This document shows, in pieces, positions 15,036-23,424 of a DNA stretch of 64,000 nucleotides; the stretch's first letter is position 1; each line of letters begins with the position of its first letter. Source of the DNA: Planobispora longispora (lineage in GTDB: Bacteria > Actinomycetota > Actinomycetes > Streptosporangiales > Streptosporangiaceae). Location of the stretch: positions 62,001 to 126,000 of the forward strand of contig NZ_BOOH01000009.1 of assembly GCF_016863135.1 (NCBI RefSeq). The letters run 5' to 3'. Made by a program: the position numbers and the translations under genes. The notes beneath the pieces are model-generated. The model ran no database searches, had not been told where the DNA came from, and saw nothing but the letters and a program-made list of their open reading frames with translations.

Positions 15036-16660
15036 CGGGGCGCCGGGGTGTTCTCCTTGGCGGGGTCGGGGGTGTCCTTGGCCGCGGGAGGGGCGGAGGG
15101 GCGGCGGTAGAGCCAGACCAGACGGGGCTCCAGCAGCCACTTGAAGAGCTTGCGGGTCTCGGGCAGGCACAGGACGATGGCCAGCGCCACCGAGCTGGAC
15201 ATGATGGCCAGCACGCCCAGCGGGCCGTACAGCCAGGAGAAGCTCAGCCAGCCCTGGTCCTTGGCGATGAGGACCACGACGCCGTGCAGCAGGTAGGCGT
15301 AGAGCGTGCGGGTGCCGAGGTCGGAGAACCAGGTCTCACGCCGGGGGACCAGCGCCAGCAGCGCGAACGTCAGGACCAGGGCCGCGGCCAGTATGGCCCC
15401 GCGCACGCCGAGGCCGATCCACCAGTCCATGTCCATCTTCTTGAAGCTGTAGCGGAAGTAGACCGGCTTGAGGTCGACGTGCGGGGCGATGAAGACGGCC
15501 ACGGCGACGGCGCCCGCCATCACGACGCCCGCCGTGATCCTGATCCAGAGCGGCTTGAGCAGGTCGAAATGCTCCGGTTTGAGCATCATGCCGAGCACGT
15601 AGAACGGCAGCAGCCCGAAGAAGCGGTCGAGGCTGAAGTCACCGGAGATCTCGGAGAATCCGGCCATCATGTAGATGACGATGGCGACCAGAAGGGGCTG
15701 CCGCATGCGGGTCCAGATGGGGGAGGAGATCCGCCAGAGCACCAGGGCCAGGAGATACCAGTTCAGCCAGGCCGGGTCGATGATCGTCAGAGTCCACTTC
15801 TGGCCCAGCCCGTAGCGGAGCAGCGCGTAGCCGATCTCCACGATCACGTACGGCACCAGCATGGTGTCGACGAGTTTGTTGATCTTCGCGTTGGAGTTCC
15901 AGAAGTTCCGTCCCAGGTATCCGCTGATCAGCACGAACGCCGGCATGTGGAACGTGTAGATGAACAGGTAGGCGGACTTGGCCGAGTGGGCCTCGAAGGT
16001 GGGCACCAGCGAGTGGCCCGCCACGACCAGGGCGATCAGGACGAACTTGACGTTGTCGAGGTACGGCTCGCGCTTCTTCTTGGCCGGAGGCGGCTCGGGC
16101 GCCTCCTCGGGGTTCCGGTCCTCCTCGGGGAACCGTCCCCAGGCCCCGCCCCACGACGAGTGGTCCGGCTCCCGCGGCTGGTCCCAGAACGAGGGTTCGG
16201 GCTCCCGCGCGGCGCGCCGGGGCGCGGCGGGCGCCTGCGCCGGCGGCGACACGGGCGAGGGGGCGGGCGCCGGCGGCGGCACGGGGGCGGGCGCCTGCGC
16301 GGGGGAGGTCTCCCAGTAGGAGAAGGGCCGCTCCGGCTGCTGGTCGGGGAGGCCGCCGACGTCCAGCGGGCCGGACGGCCGGGGCTCCTGGTAGACCGGG
16401 TAGCCCCAGGCGGTGACCTCGCCGGGGGTCTCCTCGTCGCGATCCCCCCGGCGGGTCCGGCCGGAGAGGGTCGGCCCGGCGTCCGGCAGCTCGGGCCAGG
16501 AGGGCTGGGGCGGCTGGGGGACCGAGGGCTGCGCGTGCTCGGGCATCGGCCACGGGGCGGGCGTCCGGCCCGGCCCGTCGGCGGGCCTGCCGTGGGCGCC
16601 GCCGGACGAGCCGTCGTCCCAGGGGGCCGGAGCCGGGAAGGGGGATCGGGTGTCGCTCAC
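15032..16660 (-). CDS. Acyltransferase-3 family membrane protein with long Pro-rich N-terminus
   Basis: Integral-membrane O-acyltransferase, likely acetylating a surface glycan. Residues 1 to about 190 are Pro/Ala/Glu-rich and probably disordered in the cytoplasm. The membrane domain starts at PYLDNVKFVLIALVVAGHSL, the conserved family start, whose His is the candidate catalytic residue; about ten hydrophobic segments follow, with FHMPAFVLISGYL typical of fucose-4-O-acetylase-like members. The start is GTG at 16660. The C-terminal tail (PPAAKDTPDPAKENT) abuts the truncated methyltransferase and may not be the original end. It lies downstream of the second LCP gene on the same strand, 238 bases away. 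Confidence 0.87.
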   Translation of the reverse strand: MSDTRSPFPAPAPWDDGSSGGAHGRPADGPGRTPAPWPMPEHAQPSVPQPPQPSWPELPDAGPTLSGRTRRGDRDEETPGEVTAWGYPVYQEPRPSGPLDVGGLPDQQPERPFSYWETSPAQAPAPVPPPAPAPSPVSPPAQAPAAPRRAAREPEPSFWDQPREPDHSSWGGAWGRFPEEDRNPEEAPEPPPAKKKREPYLDNVKFVLIALVVAGHSLVPTFEAHSAKSAYLFIYTFHMPAFVLISGYLGRNFWNSNAKINKLVDTMLVPYVIVEIGYALLRYGLGQKWTLTIIDPAWLNWYLLALVLWRISSPIWTRMRQPLLVAIVIYMMAGFSEISGDFSLDRFFGLLPFYVLGMMLKPEHFDLLKPLWIRITAGVVMAGAVAVAVFIAPHVDLKPVYFRYSFKKMDMDWWIGLGVRGAILAAALVLTFALLALVPRRETWFSDLGTRTLYAYLLHGVVVLIAKDQGWLSFSWLYGPLGVLAIMSSSVALAIVLCLPETRKLFKWLLEPRLVWLYRRPSAPPAAKDTPDPAKENTPAPR

Positions 16661-16898
16661 GAGGGAAACGCTCAGCTATCTGTCGGAGATTGAAAAGGTC
16701 GTCGGACACACAGGCGAGGACGGCTCCGGAGCGGCCGTGCGAGATTCGCCGAACCGACTCGACCACCTTAAACCGGCGGCGCCATGCCTGTCGCACTCGT
16801 CCGGTCCTTTGGACCGGTTAACGGGAAATCGTGATTCTCGGCGGCCGGGCCGCGCGTCCGGCGCGGTCCGGCCCGTCGCCGGTTCGGTCGATCACCCG

Positions 16899-18491
16899 TC
16901 ACTGGCAGGGGTTGGTCGTGTGGTCGACGACGCTGTCCTTGAGGGACTTGGGGATGCTGGGCACCCGGACGCCCTTCCAATCGGCGCCGATGACGAGCTG
17001 GACGACCGGGCCGCTGAGGGTGGCCGCCTCCGCCGGCGCCGCCGGGTACGGGCTCACGGTGGCGGGCTTGATCTTGCCCGCGGTCGGGTCGAGCCGCTCC
17101 CCGGAGAGCCGGGGGCCCAGGGTGTCGGCGTAGACCGTGCCCTCGGCGTCCTTCTTGGCGTACCGGATGGCGGTGGTGGGCGCCGGGGTGCGGGTGTTGC
17201 CGACGTGGGTCACCACGAAGCCCTGCTCGGCCAGCTTGCCGGCGACCTCGGTGGCCAGTCCCGGCTTGCCGGTGCCGTTGATGACCTGGACCCTGACCTG
17301 CTCGTTCTTGACGGTCGGCCGGGCCGGGGCGGTGGCGGTGGCGCTGGCCTTCGGGGCGGGGGTCACCTCGACGTCGGTTCGGATCGCCTCGAACAGGTTG
17401 CCGGCGTCCGGCTGCCTCCACTCGACCTGCGCGGGCTTGGGGTCGTACGGCTTCGTGGGCACGGTGATGGCCTGCAGGCTCTTCTCGGTCAGCGTGCTCG
17501 CGCTCCGGGCGATCTCCAGGATCCGGCTGGTGTTGAGGTTGCGGTCCATCGTGACCGAGGCGGCGGCCGCGTTCAGGAACGAGGTCAGCTTGCCGACGTC
17601 GGTGAGCAGGGAGGAGCTGGTGGCCTGCTTCATCACCTGGGTCATGAAGACCTGCTGCCGCTTGATCCGGCCGAGGTCGCTGCCGTCGCCGAACGCGTAG
17701 CGGGCGCGCACGTACGCCAGGGCGGTCTCGCCGCCGACGACCTGCTTGCCCTTCTTGAGGTCGAGCTTGGCCTTCTTGTCGAACACGTCCTTGGGCACGC
17801 AGATCTCGATGCCGCCGAGGGCGTCGACGATGCCCTTGAACCCGGCGAAGTCGACCTTGACGAAGTGGTTGATGCGGATCTGGGTCAGCGTCTCGATCGT
17901 CTTCCAGGTGCAGGCGACCCCGCCGTCGTTGAAGGTCGCGTTGATCTGCTTGATCCCGCCGGGGATGATCACTCCGGTCTTGGCGTGCTTGCACTCGGGG
18001 GCCTGGACCATCGAGTCGCGCGGAAAGCTGATCAGCGTCACCTTGTCCCGGTTCGGGGAGAGGTGGAGCAGCATGATCGTGTCGGTCCGCTCGCCCTCGT
18101 TCTGCATGTACTGGCCGTACTTCTTGTTGGCCGCGCCGGCGCGGGTGTCGGAGCCGACGAGGAGCACGTTGAGCGCGCCGGTCTCGGGCGGGCGGTTCGC
18201 GCCGAGCACCTTCTCGGGGTCCTCGCGCCTGATGTTGTCCCCGATGCCGCGGTAGAGCTTGTACGCGCCCAGGGTGACGGCCACCATGACGATGGTCATC
18301 ACGACGCTGATCCAGCCGCCCACGCTGAGCCGCACGGCCGTCCGGCCCCTGCCCCGGGGGGAACGGCCGCCCGGAGCGTAGTCCTGCGGTGGCGGACCGT
18401 CGTCGCCGCCCGCGCGGCGGGAACCCCGGCGGCCCGGACTGGTCGTCTCGGTCCGGCGGTCCTCCACGGCGACATGCCGATGGTCGCTCAT
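16899..18491 (-). CDS. LytR-CpsA-Psr (LCP) family phosphotransferase with LytR_C domain
   Basis: Second LCP ligase of the region (530 aa), same role as the first: moving a polyprenyl-linked glycopolymer to peptidoglycan at the outer membrane face. A charged N-terminus (about 1-60) leads to one membrane helix (about 63-85); the LCP domain (about 105-300) shows NVLLVGSDTR, RTDTIMLLHL, SFPRDS, IKQINATF and DLGRIKRQQ. A Cys pair within the domain suggests a disulphide. LytR_C follows from about residue 385 (VRVQVINGTGKPG). The start ATG has GAGGAG upstream. It is more diverged from the LCP protein at 1165-2661 than a recent duplicate would be, so the two may serve different polymers. Confidence 0.93.
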   Translation of the reverse strand: MSDHRHVAVEDRRTETTSPGRRGSRRAGGDDGPPPQDYAPGGRSPRGRGRTAVRLSVGGWISVVMTIVMVAVTLGAYKLYRGIGDNIRREDPEKVLGANRPPETGALNVLLVGSDTRAGAANKKYGQYMQNEGERTDTIMLLHLSPNRDKVTLISFPRDSMVQAPECKHAKTGVIIPGGIKQINATFNDGGVACTWKTIETLTQIRINHFVKVDFAGFKGIVDALGGIEICVPKDVFDKKAKLDLKKGKQVVGGETALAYVRARYAFGDGSDLGRIKRQQVFMTQVMKQATSSSLLTDVGKLTSFLNAAAASVTMDRNLNTSRILEIARSASTLTEKSLQAITVPTKPYDPKPAQVEWRQPDAGNLFEAIRTDVEVTPAPKASATATAPARPTVKNEQVRVQVINGTGKPGLATEVAGKLAEQGFVVTHVGNTRTPAPTTAIRYAKKDAEGTVYADTLGPRLSGERLDPTAGKIKPATVSPYPAAPAEAATLSGPVVQLVIGADWKGVRVPSIPKSLKDSVVDHTTNPCQ

Positions 18492-18664
18492 GCGATCTCC
18501 TCGCTCGGCGGCAACGTGCTGCGCTGTTCAAGCGCGCTCATTGCGCCCAAAGAGTAGGTCACGTGGCGAGTTCGGGGTGCCATGATGGGCTGAATTTGGC
18601 CATGGCCGTCCCCCGGTTGCCGTCGTGATGATCTGGCCGCCCAGCATACTCAAATTCGGACATT

Positions 18665-20191
18665 TCATGGAATGTTCTTGGAAGAAGCGTTACCTGGGAG
18701 AAGGCTGAGAGCCAGGCAGGCGGCGGGAACGGCCGGCAGGACGTACCGGTAGTCGAACTCCGCGACCGCCGGGGGGACCGCCAGCAGCACCACCGCCGTG
18801 GCCCAGGGCAGCACCCACATCGCGGTGCCCGCCTCCGCGGTGCCCCCTTCCGCAGCGCCCTTCCGGCCCCGCCACCGCCGCAGGCCCGCCAGCGCCGGCG
18901 CGGCCGCCAGGATCACCAGCAGCGCCGCGCCCGGCAGCCGCACCGCGTCCTGGTAGGCCCGCATCCACCCGGCGTACGGCTCGGCGATCACCGTGGTGAT
19001 CGGTCCCCGCTCGTAGCGCTGCGCGAACTCCGCCCCGACCGTGGCCGGATAGCGGCCCGGCGGCGGGGGCGGAGCCGCCGGGAACCGGTAGTAGCCGTAG
19101 ACCTCCGCGTCCGGGTAGACGGGACGGCCCCAGGTGAAGGACCGGGCCAGCTCGGAGAGCGCCGAGCCCAGGTAGTCGAGGGGCTGGCTCCGGATGGCCA
19201 GCGACGCGAACCTCCCGGCGAGGGCGTCGGTCTCCTCGGTGAAGGTGATGCCGGGCAGCTTCACCAGCGGGGAGTCGGGACTCCAGATGTACTCCTGCGC
19301 CACCGGCCGCCGCTCCGGCGGCCGGGGGTCGCAGAGCACGGCCAGGTCCGGCGGCGGGTCCATCACCGCGCAGTCGGCGAACGTCATCGTCTTGGAGTAC
19401 AGGAACACCCCGTTCGCCCCCACCAGGCCGACCCGCTCGTAGGTGGCGTGGAACCAGGCCCCGTACCCCAGGATCGGGACCGTGGCCGCGGCGAGCATCA
19501 CCCCGGCCGTCAGGACCCGGCCGCGCTCCCGGTAGATCAGCCAGGCCGCGAAGACCGCCACCATGGGCAGGCCGACGGTCCTGGTGAGCGTCGCCGCCGC
19601 GAGCAGCAGGCCGATCCCGCAGGCCGTACGCCGTCCCAGGCGGGGGGAGACGGCGAGGCAGGCCGCGGCCACGACCAGCACGGTGAACAGGGTGTCGGAG
19701 ACCAGCAGGTGCTCCAGCTCGATCTGGTAGGCGTCCAGCAGCACCGGGACGGAGGCGAGCGCCGCGGCCCAGCCGGCGGCGCGCAACCGGCGGGCGGTGA
19801 GGTAGACCAGCGCGCCCGTCAGGAGTCCCAGCAGATGCTGGGCCAGGGAGACGACGGCGAAGCTGTGGAACGGCTCCAGCAGCCGCAGGAACACCGGGTA
19901 TCCGGCCGGGCGGACGAGGTCGGGACGGAGCTTCAGCGCGGTGACCACGTAGGTGTAGGAGTCGGGGAACCAGAGCGCCGGCCGGTAGCCCAGCATCGTG
20001 ACCACCCGCAGCGCGGCCCCGAGCGCCAGCACTCCCAGGAACCACCGGTGCTCGCGGACGCGCGCCGCCCACGGCCGTCCGTGCGCCAGCGCGGCCCACG
20101 ACCGTCGCGTCCGTTCGCGGACGCGTTCCGCCCACCGCCTCCCGGAGCGCGGACGCGCCGCCGTACCCGGAACCGCCCGGAGCCCGCCCAC
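18665..20191 (-). CDS. Polytopic membrane glycosyltransferase, GT-C (ArnT/GT39-like)
   Basis: A 508-aa protein with about ten hydrophobic segments and, after the first one, the short loop ALWFPDSYTYV that holds the acidic Asp expected of GT-C enzymes (about residue 77). These enzymes take sugars from polyprenyl-phosphate donors on the outer face of the membrane. A large extracytoplasmic part with several Pro-rich loops lies in the second half (about 270-420). The start is GTG at 20191 with AGGGAG 6 bases upstream. It is divergent from another large membrane protein gene at 20299. Donor and acceptor are unknown; the GT-C assignment rests on topology and the Asp loop only. Confidence 0.75.
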   Translation of the reverse strand: MGGLRAVPGTAARPRSGRRWAERVRERTRRSWAALAHGRPWAARVREHRWFLGVLALGAALRVVTMLGYRPALWFPDSYTYVVTALKLRPDLVRPAGYPVFLRLLEPFHSFAVVSLAQHLLGLLTGALVYLTARRLRAAGWAAALASVPVLLDAYQIELEHLLVSDTLFTVLVVAAACLAVSPRLGRRTACGIGLLLAAATLTRTVGLPMVAVFAAWLIYRERGRVLTAGVMLAAATVPILGYGAWFHATYERVGLVGANGVFLYSKTMTFADCAVMDPPPDLAVLCDPRPPERRPVAQEYIWSPDSPLVKLPGITFTEETDALAGRFASLAIRSQPLDYLGSALSELARSFTWGRPVYPDAEVYGYYRFPAAPPPPPGRYPATVGAEFAQRYERGPITTVIAEPYAGWMRAYQDAVRLPGAALLVILAAAPALAGLRRWRGRKGAAEGGTAEAGTAMWVLPWATAVVLLAVPPAVAEFDYRYVLPAVPAACLALSLLPGNASSKNIP

Positions 20192-20293
20192 TCACCGCTC
20201 CCTTCGCACGTCCCGCGTACGCTACCGGCTTTCCGGCGGCCGGGACGCACGGCCGGGCGGATCGCGGCGAACCGTGCCGGGGGCTGCCGCTAC

Positions 20294-20335
20294 CCTCGGT
20301 GGCAATCATGGGAACCTCGGTGGCAATCATGGGAA
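20294..20335 (+). repeat. 21-bp tandem duplication containing the start codons
   Basis: Two identical 21-bp units (20294-20314 and 20315-20335) each contain a GTG and an ATG in the frame of the downstream membrane protein. The insertion adds exactly seven codons and leaves four possible in-frame starts. Confidence 0.85.
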
Positions 20336-22566
20336 CCGGCCTGCCGGATCGCGGGCGGAGGCCCTCGGCGGGGCGGGTGCTCGCCGTGGCGTCGGCCCTG
20401 CCCGCGCTCGCCCTGGCGGGCTGGCTGGCCGCCGGGCTCCCGCTGCTCCTGCTCGGCTGGTTCCGGCCGCTCGCCGCGGTCCCGCTGGGCCTGGCCGCGG
20501 CCGGGCTGCTGTGCCGGTACGGCCTGCGCCGCCCGCCCGGGATCCCCGCCGCGAGCGGATGGCAGGCGGCCGCGGTGGTCGCGGCCGCCCTCGGCTCGGG
20601 GATCTTCAACGCCGTCTTCCACAGCGAGCAGCTCATCGTCCGGCGCGACCCCGCCACCTACGCGCAGTACGCCGTCTGGCTGGCCACCCGCGGCTCACTC
20701 CCGATCCCGTACGGCGAGGCCGCCTTCGGCGGTCCCGACCCGGCGCTCCGCTTCGGCAGCGTGGGCTTCTACGACCACGGCGGCGCGGTCGTGCCGCAGT
20801 TCATGCCGGGGCCGCCGATGGTCCACGCGATCGGCCACTGGCTGGGAGGGGCGCCGGGGCTGCTGCTGACCCCGCCGGTGCTGGGCGCCCTGGCGGTGCT
20901 CGTTTTCGCCGGGACCGTCGCCCGGCTGGCCGGGGCCCGCTGGGCGGCGCTCGCCGCGCCGGCGTTCGCGGTGAGCCTGCCGATCCTCTACACCTCGCGG
21001 ACCGCCTTCAGCGAGATCCCGTCCCTGATCCTGCTCTTCGGCGGGATGTCCCTGCTGCTCGACGCGCGTGCCCGGCTGCGCGCGGCCCGGCGGGCGGCGC
21101 CGTCCGGCACGGCGGAGACGCCCGCCGTCCCGGCCCGCGACGCGACGGCCGGGGCGGCGGTGGCCGGACTGGTCTTCGGGCTCGCCATCCTGGTCAGGAT
21201 CGACGGCCTGCGGGACGTGCTGCCCGTGCTGGTCTACGCGGGGGCTCTGGTCGCCCTGCGCAGGGCCGAGAGCCGGGCGCAGGCGGCGTCGGGCGTCCGG
21301 AGGGCCGGCGGATCCGGCGCTTCTGCCCCGGAGACGTCGAGTGCCCGCGGGGACGGCAGGCTCGGCGTGCCGCTGCTGGCCGGGTTGCTGGCGGGCGCCG
21401 GCCTCGGCCTGCTCGCCGCCGTCCTGCTCGCCGCGCCGTACCTGGACTACCTCTCCGGCTCCCTGGTCCCCCTGCTGGCCGTCTGCGCCGCCGTCCTGCT
21501 CCTCACGGTGATCGCCGCCGCGCTCGCCCCCCGGCTCGCGGCCCCGCTGCGGAGGCTCGCCCGGATCCGGCGGCTGCCCGGTCTGGCGGGGGGCGCGGTC
21601 GTGCTCGTCATGGGCCTGTTCGCGATCCGGCCGCTGCTGCAGACCGTGACCCGCCACGCGACCACCCCCGAAGACCTGCTGACCTCGGACTTCATCGAGA
21701 AGACCCAGGCGGCGAACGGGTTGCCGTCGGACGGGACCCGGCTCTACTACGAGGACGCGCTGCACTGGGTGGCCTGGTACATCGGGCCTCCGGCGGTGGT
21801 GCTCGCCACGCTCGCGGGGGCCGTGCTGGTCCGCGGGCTGGTCAGGGGGATCGCCTCCGAATGGCTCCTCCCACTGATGATCATCGGCTGGACGACGGTC
21901 ACCACGCTCTACCGCCCGGCCATCACCCCCGACCACCCCTTCGCCGCCCGGCGGCTGGTCCCGGTGATCATTCCCGGGCTGGTGCTGCTCGCCGTCTGGG
22001 CGGTGCGCCGGATCGGGGAGAGGGCCCGGAGACGGGGGTACGGCGAGCCGACCGCCGCCGCGTCCGGCCGACCGGTCGCCGCCCGTCTCCGCCGCGCCGC
22101 GACCCCGGCCCGTCTCACCGCCCTCGGCGCGGTGCTCCTGCTCGTCCCACCGGCCGCGACCTCCATCGGGACCGCCTTCACCCCGGTCGGCCGGGGAGAG
22201 CGGGCGGCGGTCGAGGCCATGTGCGCCGCCCTCCCGGAGAACGCCTCGGTCCTGCTGGTGGAGCGGGTCACCGCCGACCGGCTCACCCAGCTCGTCCGGG
22301 GCGTGTGCGGCGTGCCCGCCGCCGGGGTCGAGGTCGCCCCGGACGCCGACCTCCCGGCGCCGGACGACGTCACCCGCCTGATCGGCCGCGTCCGGGCGGC
22401 GGGCCGGGTCCCGGTCCTGCTCGCCGCCGAGCCGGGCCAGCTGGCGCCGTACGGCACGCCGGTCCAGGTGATGGCCCTGCGCACCCGCCAGGACGAGCGC
22501 TCCCTGGTCAAGGCCCCCGACGGCACGTGGTCCCTCAGGATCGACGTATGGATGGCCGCGGGGTGA
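20299..22566 (+). CDS. Large polytopic membrane protein, GT-C-like
   Basis: A 755-aa protein with about twelve hydrophobic segments. The loop after the second or third helix (VRRDPATYAQYAVWLATRG) has the Asp and Tyr expected in GT39/GT83-type glycosyltransferases, followed by long hydrophobic repeats and a soluble C-terminal domain (about 620-755). A role in moving sugars from polyprenyl donors is likely but not proven. The start is uncertain: GTG 20299, ATG 20308, GTG 20320 and ATG 20329 are all in frame because of a 21-bp tandem repeat. No Shine-Dalgarno sequence is seen before any of them. The gene is divergent from the GT-C gene ending at 18665. Confidence 0.72.
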   Translation: MAIMGTSVAIMGTGLPDRGRRPSAGRVLAVASALPALALAGWLAAGLPLLLLGWFRPLAAVPLGLAAAGLLCRYGLRRPPGIPAASGWQAAAVVAAALGSGIFNAVFHSEQLIVRRDPATYAQYAVWLATRGSLPIPYGEAAFGGPDPALRFGSVGFYDHGGAVVPQFMPGPPMVHAIGHWLGGAPGLLLTPPVLGALAVLVFAGTVARLAGARWAALAAPAFAVSLPILYTSRTAFSEIPSLILLFGGMSLLLDARARLRAARRAAPSGTAETPAVPARDATAGAAVAGLVFGLAILVRIDGLRDVLPVLVYAGALVALRRAESRAQAASGVRRAGGSGASAPETSSARGDGRLGVPLLAGLLAGAGLGLLAAVLLAAPYLDYLSGSLVPLLAVCAAVLLLTVIAAALAPRLAAPLRRLARIRRLPGLAGGAVVLVMGLFAIRPLLQTVTRHATTPEDLLTSDFIEKTQAANGLPSDGTRLYYEDALHWVAWYIGPPAVVLATLAGAVLVRGLVRGIASEWLLPLMIIGWTTVTTLYRPAITPDHPFAARRLVPVIIPGLVLLAVWAVRRIGERARRRGYGEPTAAASGRPVAARLRRAATPARLTALGAVLLLVPPAATSIGTAFTPVGRGERAAVEAMCAALPENASVLLVERVTADRLTQLVRGVCGVPAAGVEVAPDADLPAPDDVTRLIGRVRAAGRVPVLLAAEPGQLAPYGTPVQVMALRTRQDERSLVKAPDGTWSLRIDVWMAAG

Positions 22567-22624
22567 GCTTCCGCACCCCGTGCCGGTGAAGGACCTGCCG
22601 GCTTCCCGCTACTTCCTTCGGCGG

Positions 22625-22650
22625 TTCCTACCGGGGTAGTACCATAGGAA
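22625..22650. promoter_or_regulatory. Inverted repeat at the toxin-antitoxin promoter
   Basis: TTCCTA (22625-22630) and TAGGAA (22645-22650) form an inverted repeat with 14 bases between. The -10-like hexamer TACCAT (22640-22645) overlaps it and ends 6 bases before the antitoxin ATG. This is where an RHH antitoxin would autorepress. Confidence 0.5.
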
Positions 22651-22651
22651 T

Positions 22652-22924
22652 ATGGCCGTAAGAAAAATCTCGGTGTCCCTTCCGGAAGAAGTGGCGGAAG
22701 CCGTCAGCGTGGCCGCTGAACGTGCGGGCCTCAGCGTGTCCGCCTGGGTGACCAGGGCAGCGGCCCATTCGGCGAGAGTCGAGGCGGGCTTGGCCGCGGT
22801 CACCGAATGGGAAAGGGAACACGGGGCCATCACGGCGGCCGACCTGTCCCGTGCGGCGGCGGTGCTCGCCGACGCCGATGCCCAGATGTTCGGGGGCGTG
22901 GATGAGGAGCGTATCGCCGGATGA
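22652..22924 (+). CDS. Ribbon-helix-helix antitoxin
   Basis: A 90-aa protein whose first 45 residues (RKISVSLPEEVAEAV, then AERAGLSVSAWVTRAA) form a typical ribbon-helix-helix DNA-binding unit. The C-terminal part (about 46-90) is an amphipathic tail that would bind the toxin. Its stop overlaps the start of the PIN-domain gene (ATGA), the classic type II toxin-antitoxin arrangement. The message is probably leaderless because a -10 hexamer lies 6 bases before the ATG. It should bind the inverted repeat in its own promoter. Confidence 0.85.
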   Translation: MAVRKISVSLPEEVAEAVSVAAERAGLSVSAWVTRAAAHSARVEAGLAAVTEWEREHGAITAADLSRAAAVLADADAQMFGGVDEERIAG

Positions 22925-23328
22925 GAGCGGTAGCCCCCCGTTCCGCGCTCGTATACGACGCGGGAGCCCTCATCGCGGCAGAGGCCGACAAAGCCGCCCT
23001 CTGGCATCTTCACCGGCAGGCGCTGGACGAGAAGCGCCGCATCATCGTTCCCGTTCCCGTGCTCGCTCAGGTCTGGCGGGGCTCTGCACGCCAGGCATCG
23101 CTGGCACGCCTGCTGTTCGGTTGCGAGATCGTGGAGATGGCGGAGGTCGTGGGGCGCGAAGCAGGCGTGCTGTGCGGGAAGGCACGCACCTCGGACGTGG
23201 TGGACGCCACCGTGGCCGTCATGGCGATCCGGACCACTGCGAGCATCCTCACCTCGGATCCGGGAGACATCGCCGTACTCCTCGACGCCGCCCGCCCGGC
23301 CGTCCGGCCCGCGCTGATCCCCGTATGA
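22921..23328 (+). CDS. PIN-domain toxin (VapC-like)
   Basis: A 135-aa PIN-domain ribonuclease-type toxin. The acidic active-site residues are visible: Asp13 in VYDAGALIAAE, Glu21 (or Glu46-region position), Asp92 and Asp95 in SDVVDATVAV, and Asp114 in ILTSDPGDI. PIN toxins cleave tRNA or other RNAs with Mg2+ when freed from the antitoxin. The gene is translationally coupled to the antitoxin. The module sits between cell-envelope genes and has no obvious link to them. Confidence 0.87.
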   Translation: MRAVAPRSALVYDAGALIAAEADKAALWHLHRQALDEKRRIIVPVPVLAQVWRGSARQASLARLLFGCEIVEMAEVVGREAGVLCGKARTSDVVDATVAVMAIRTTASILTSDPGDIAVLLDAARPAVRPALIPV

Positions 23329-23412
23329 CGGACTCACGGCCGGGAAACCGACGGGAGCCGAGGGGCGTCGGTCGAGAAGACGGTGGGATAGCCGTTCTCT
23401 GAGGGGGTTTGG

Positions 23413-23418
23413 CATAGT
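23413..23418 (+). promoter_or_regulatory. -10 hexamer CATAGT before the first FtsX-like gene
   Basis: CATAGT ends 6 bases before ATG 23425. The same TTTGG.ATAGTCG context recurs before the paralogue at 24542, so the promoter was duplicated along with the gene. Confidence 0.45.
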
Positions 23419-23424
23419 CGATCC

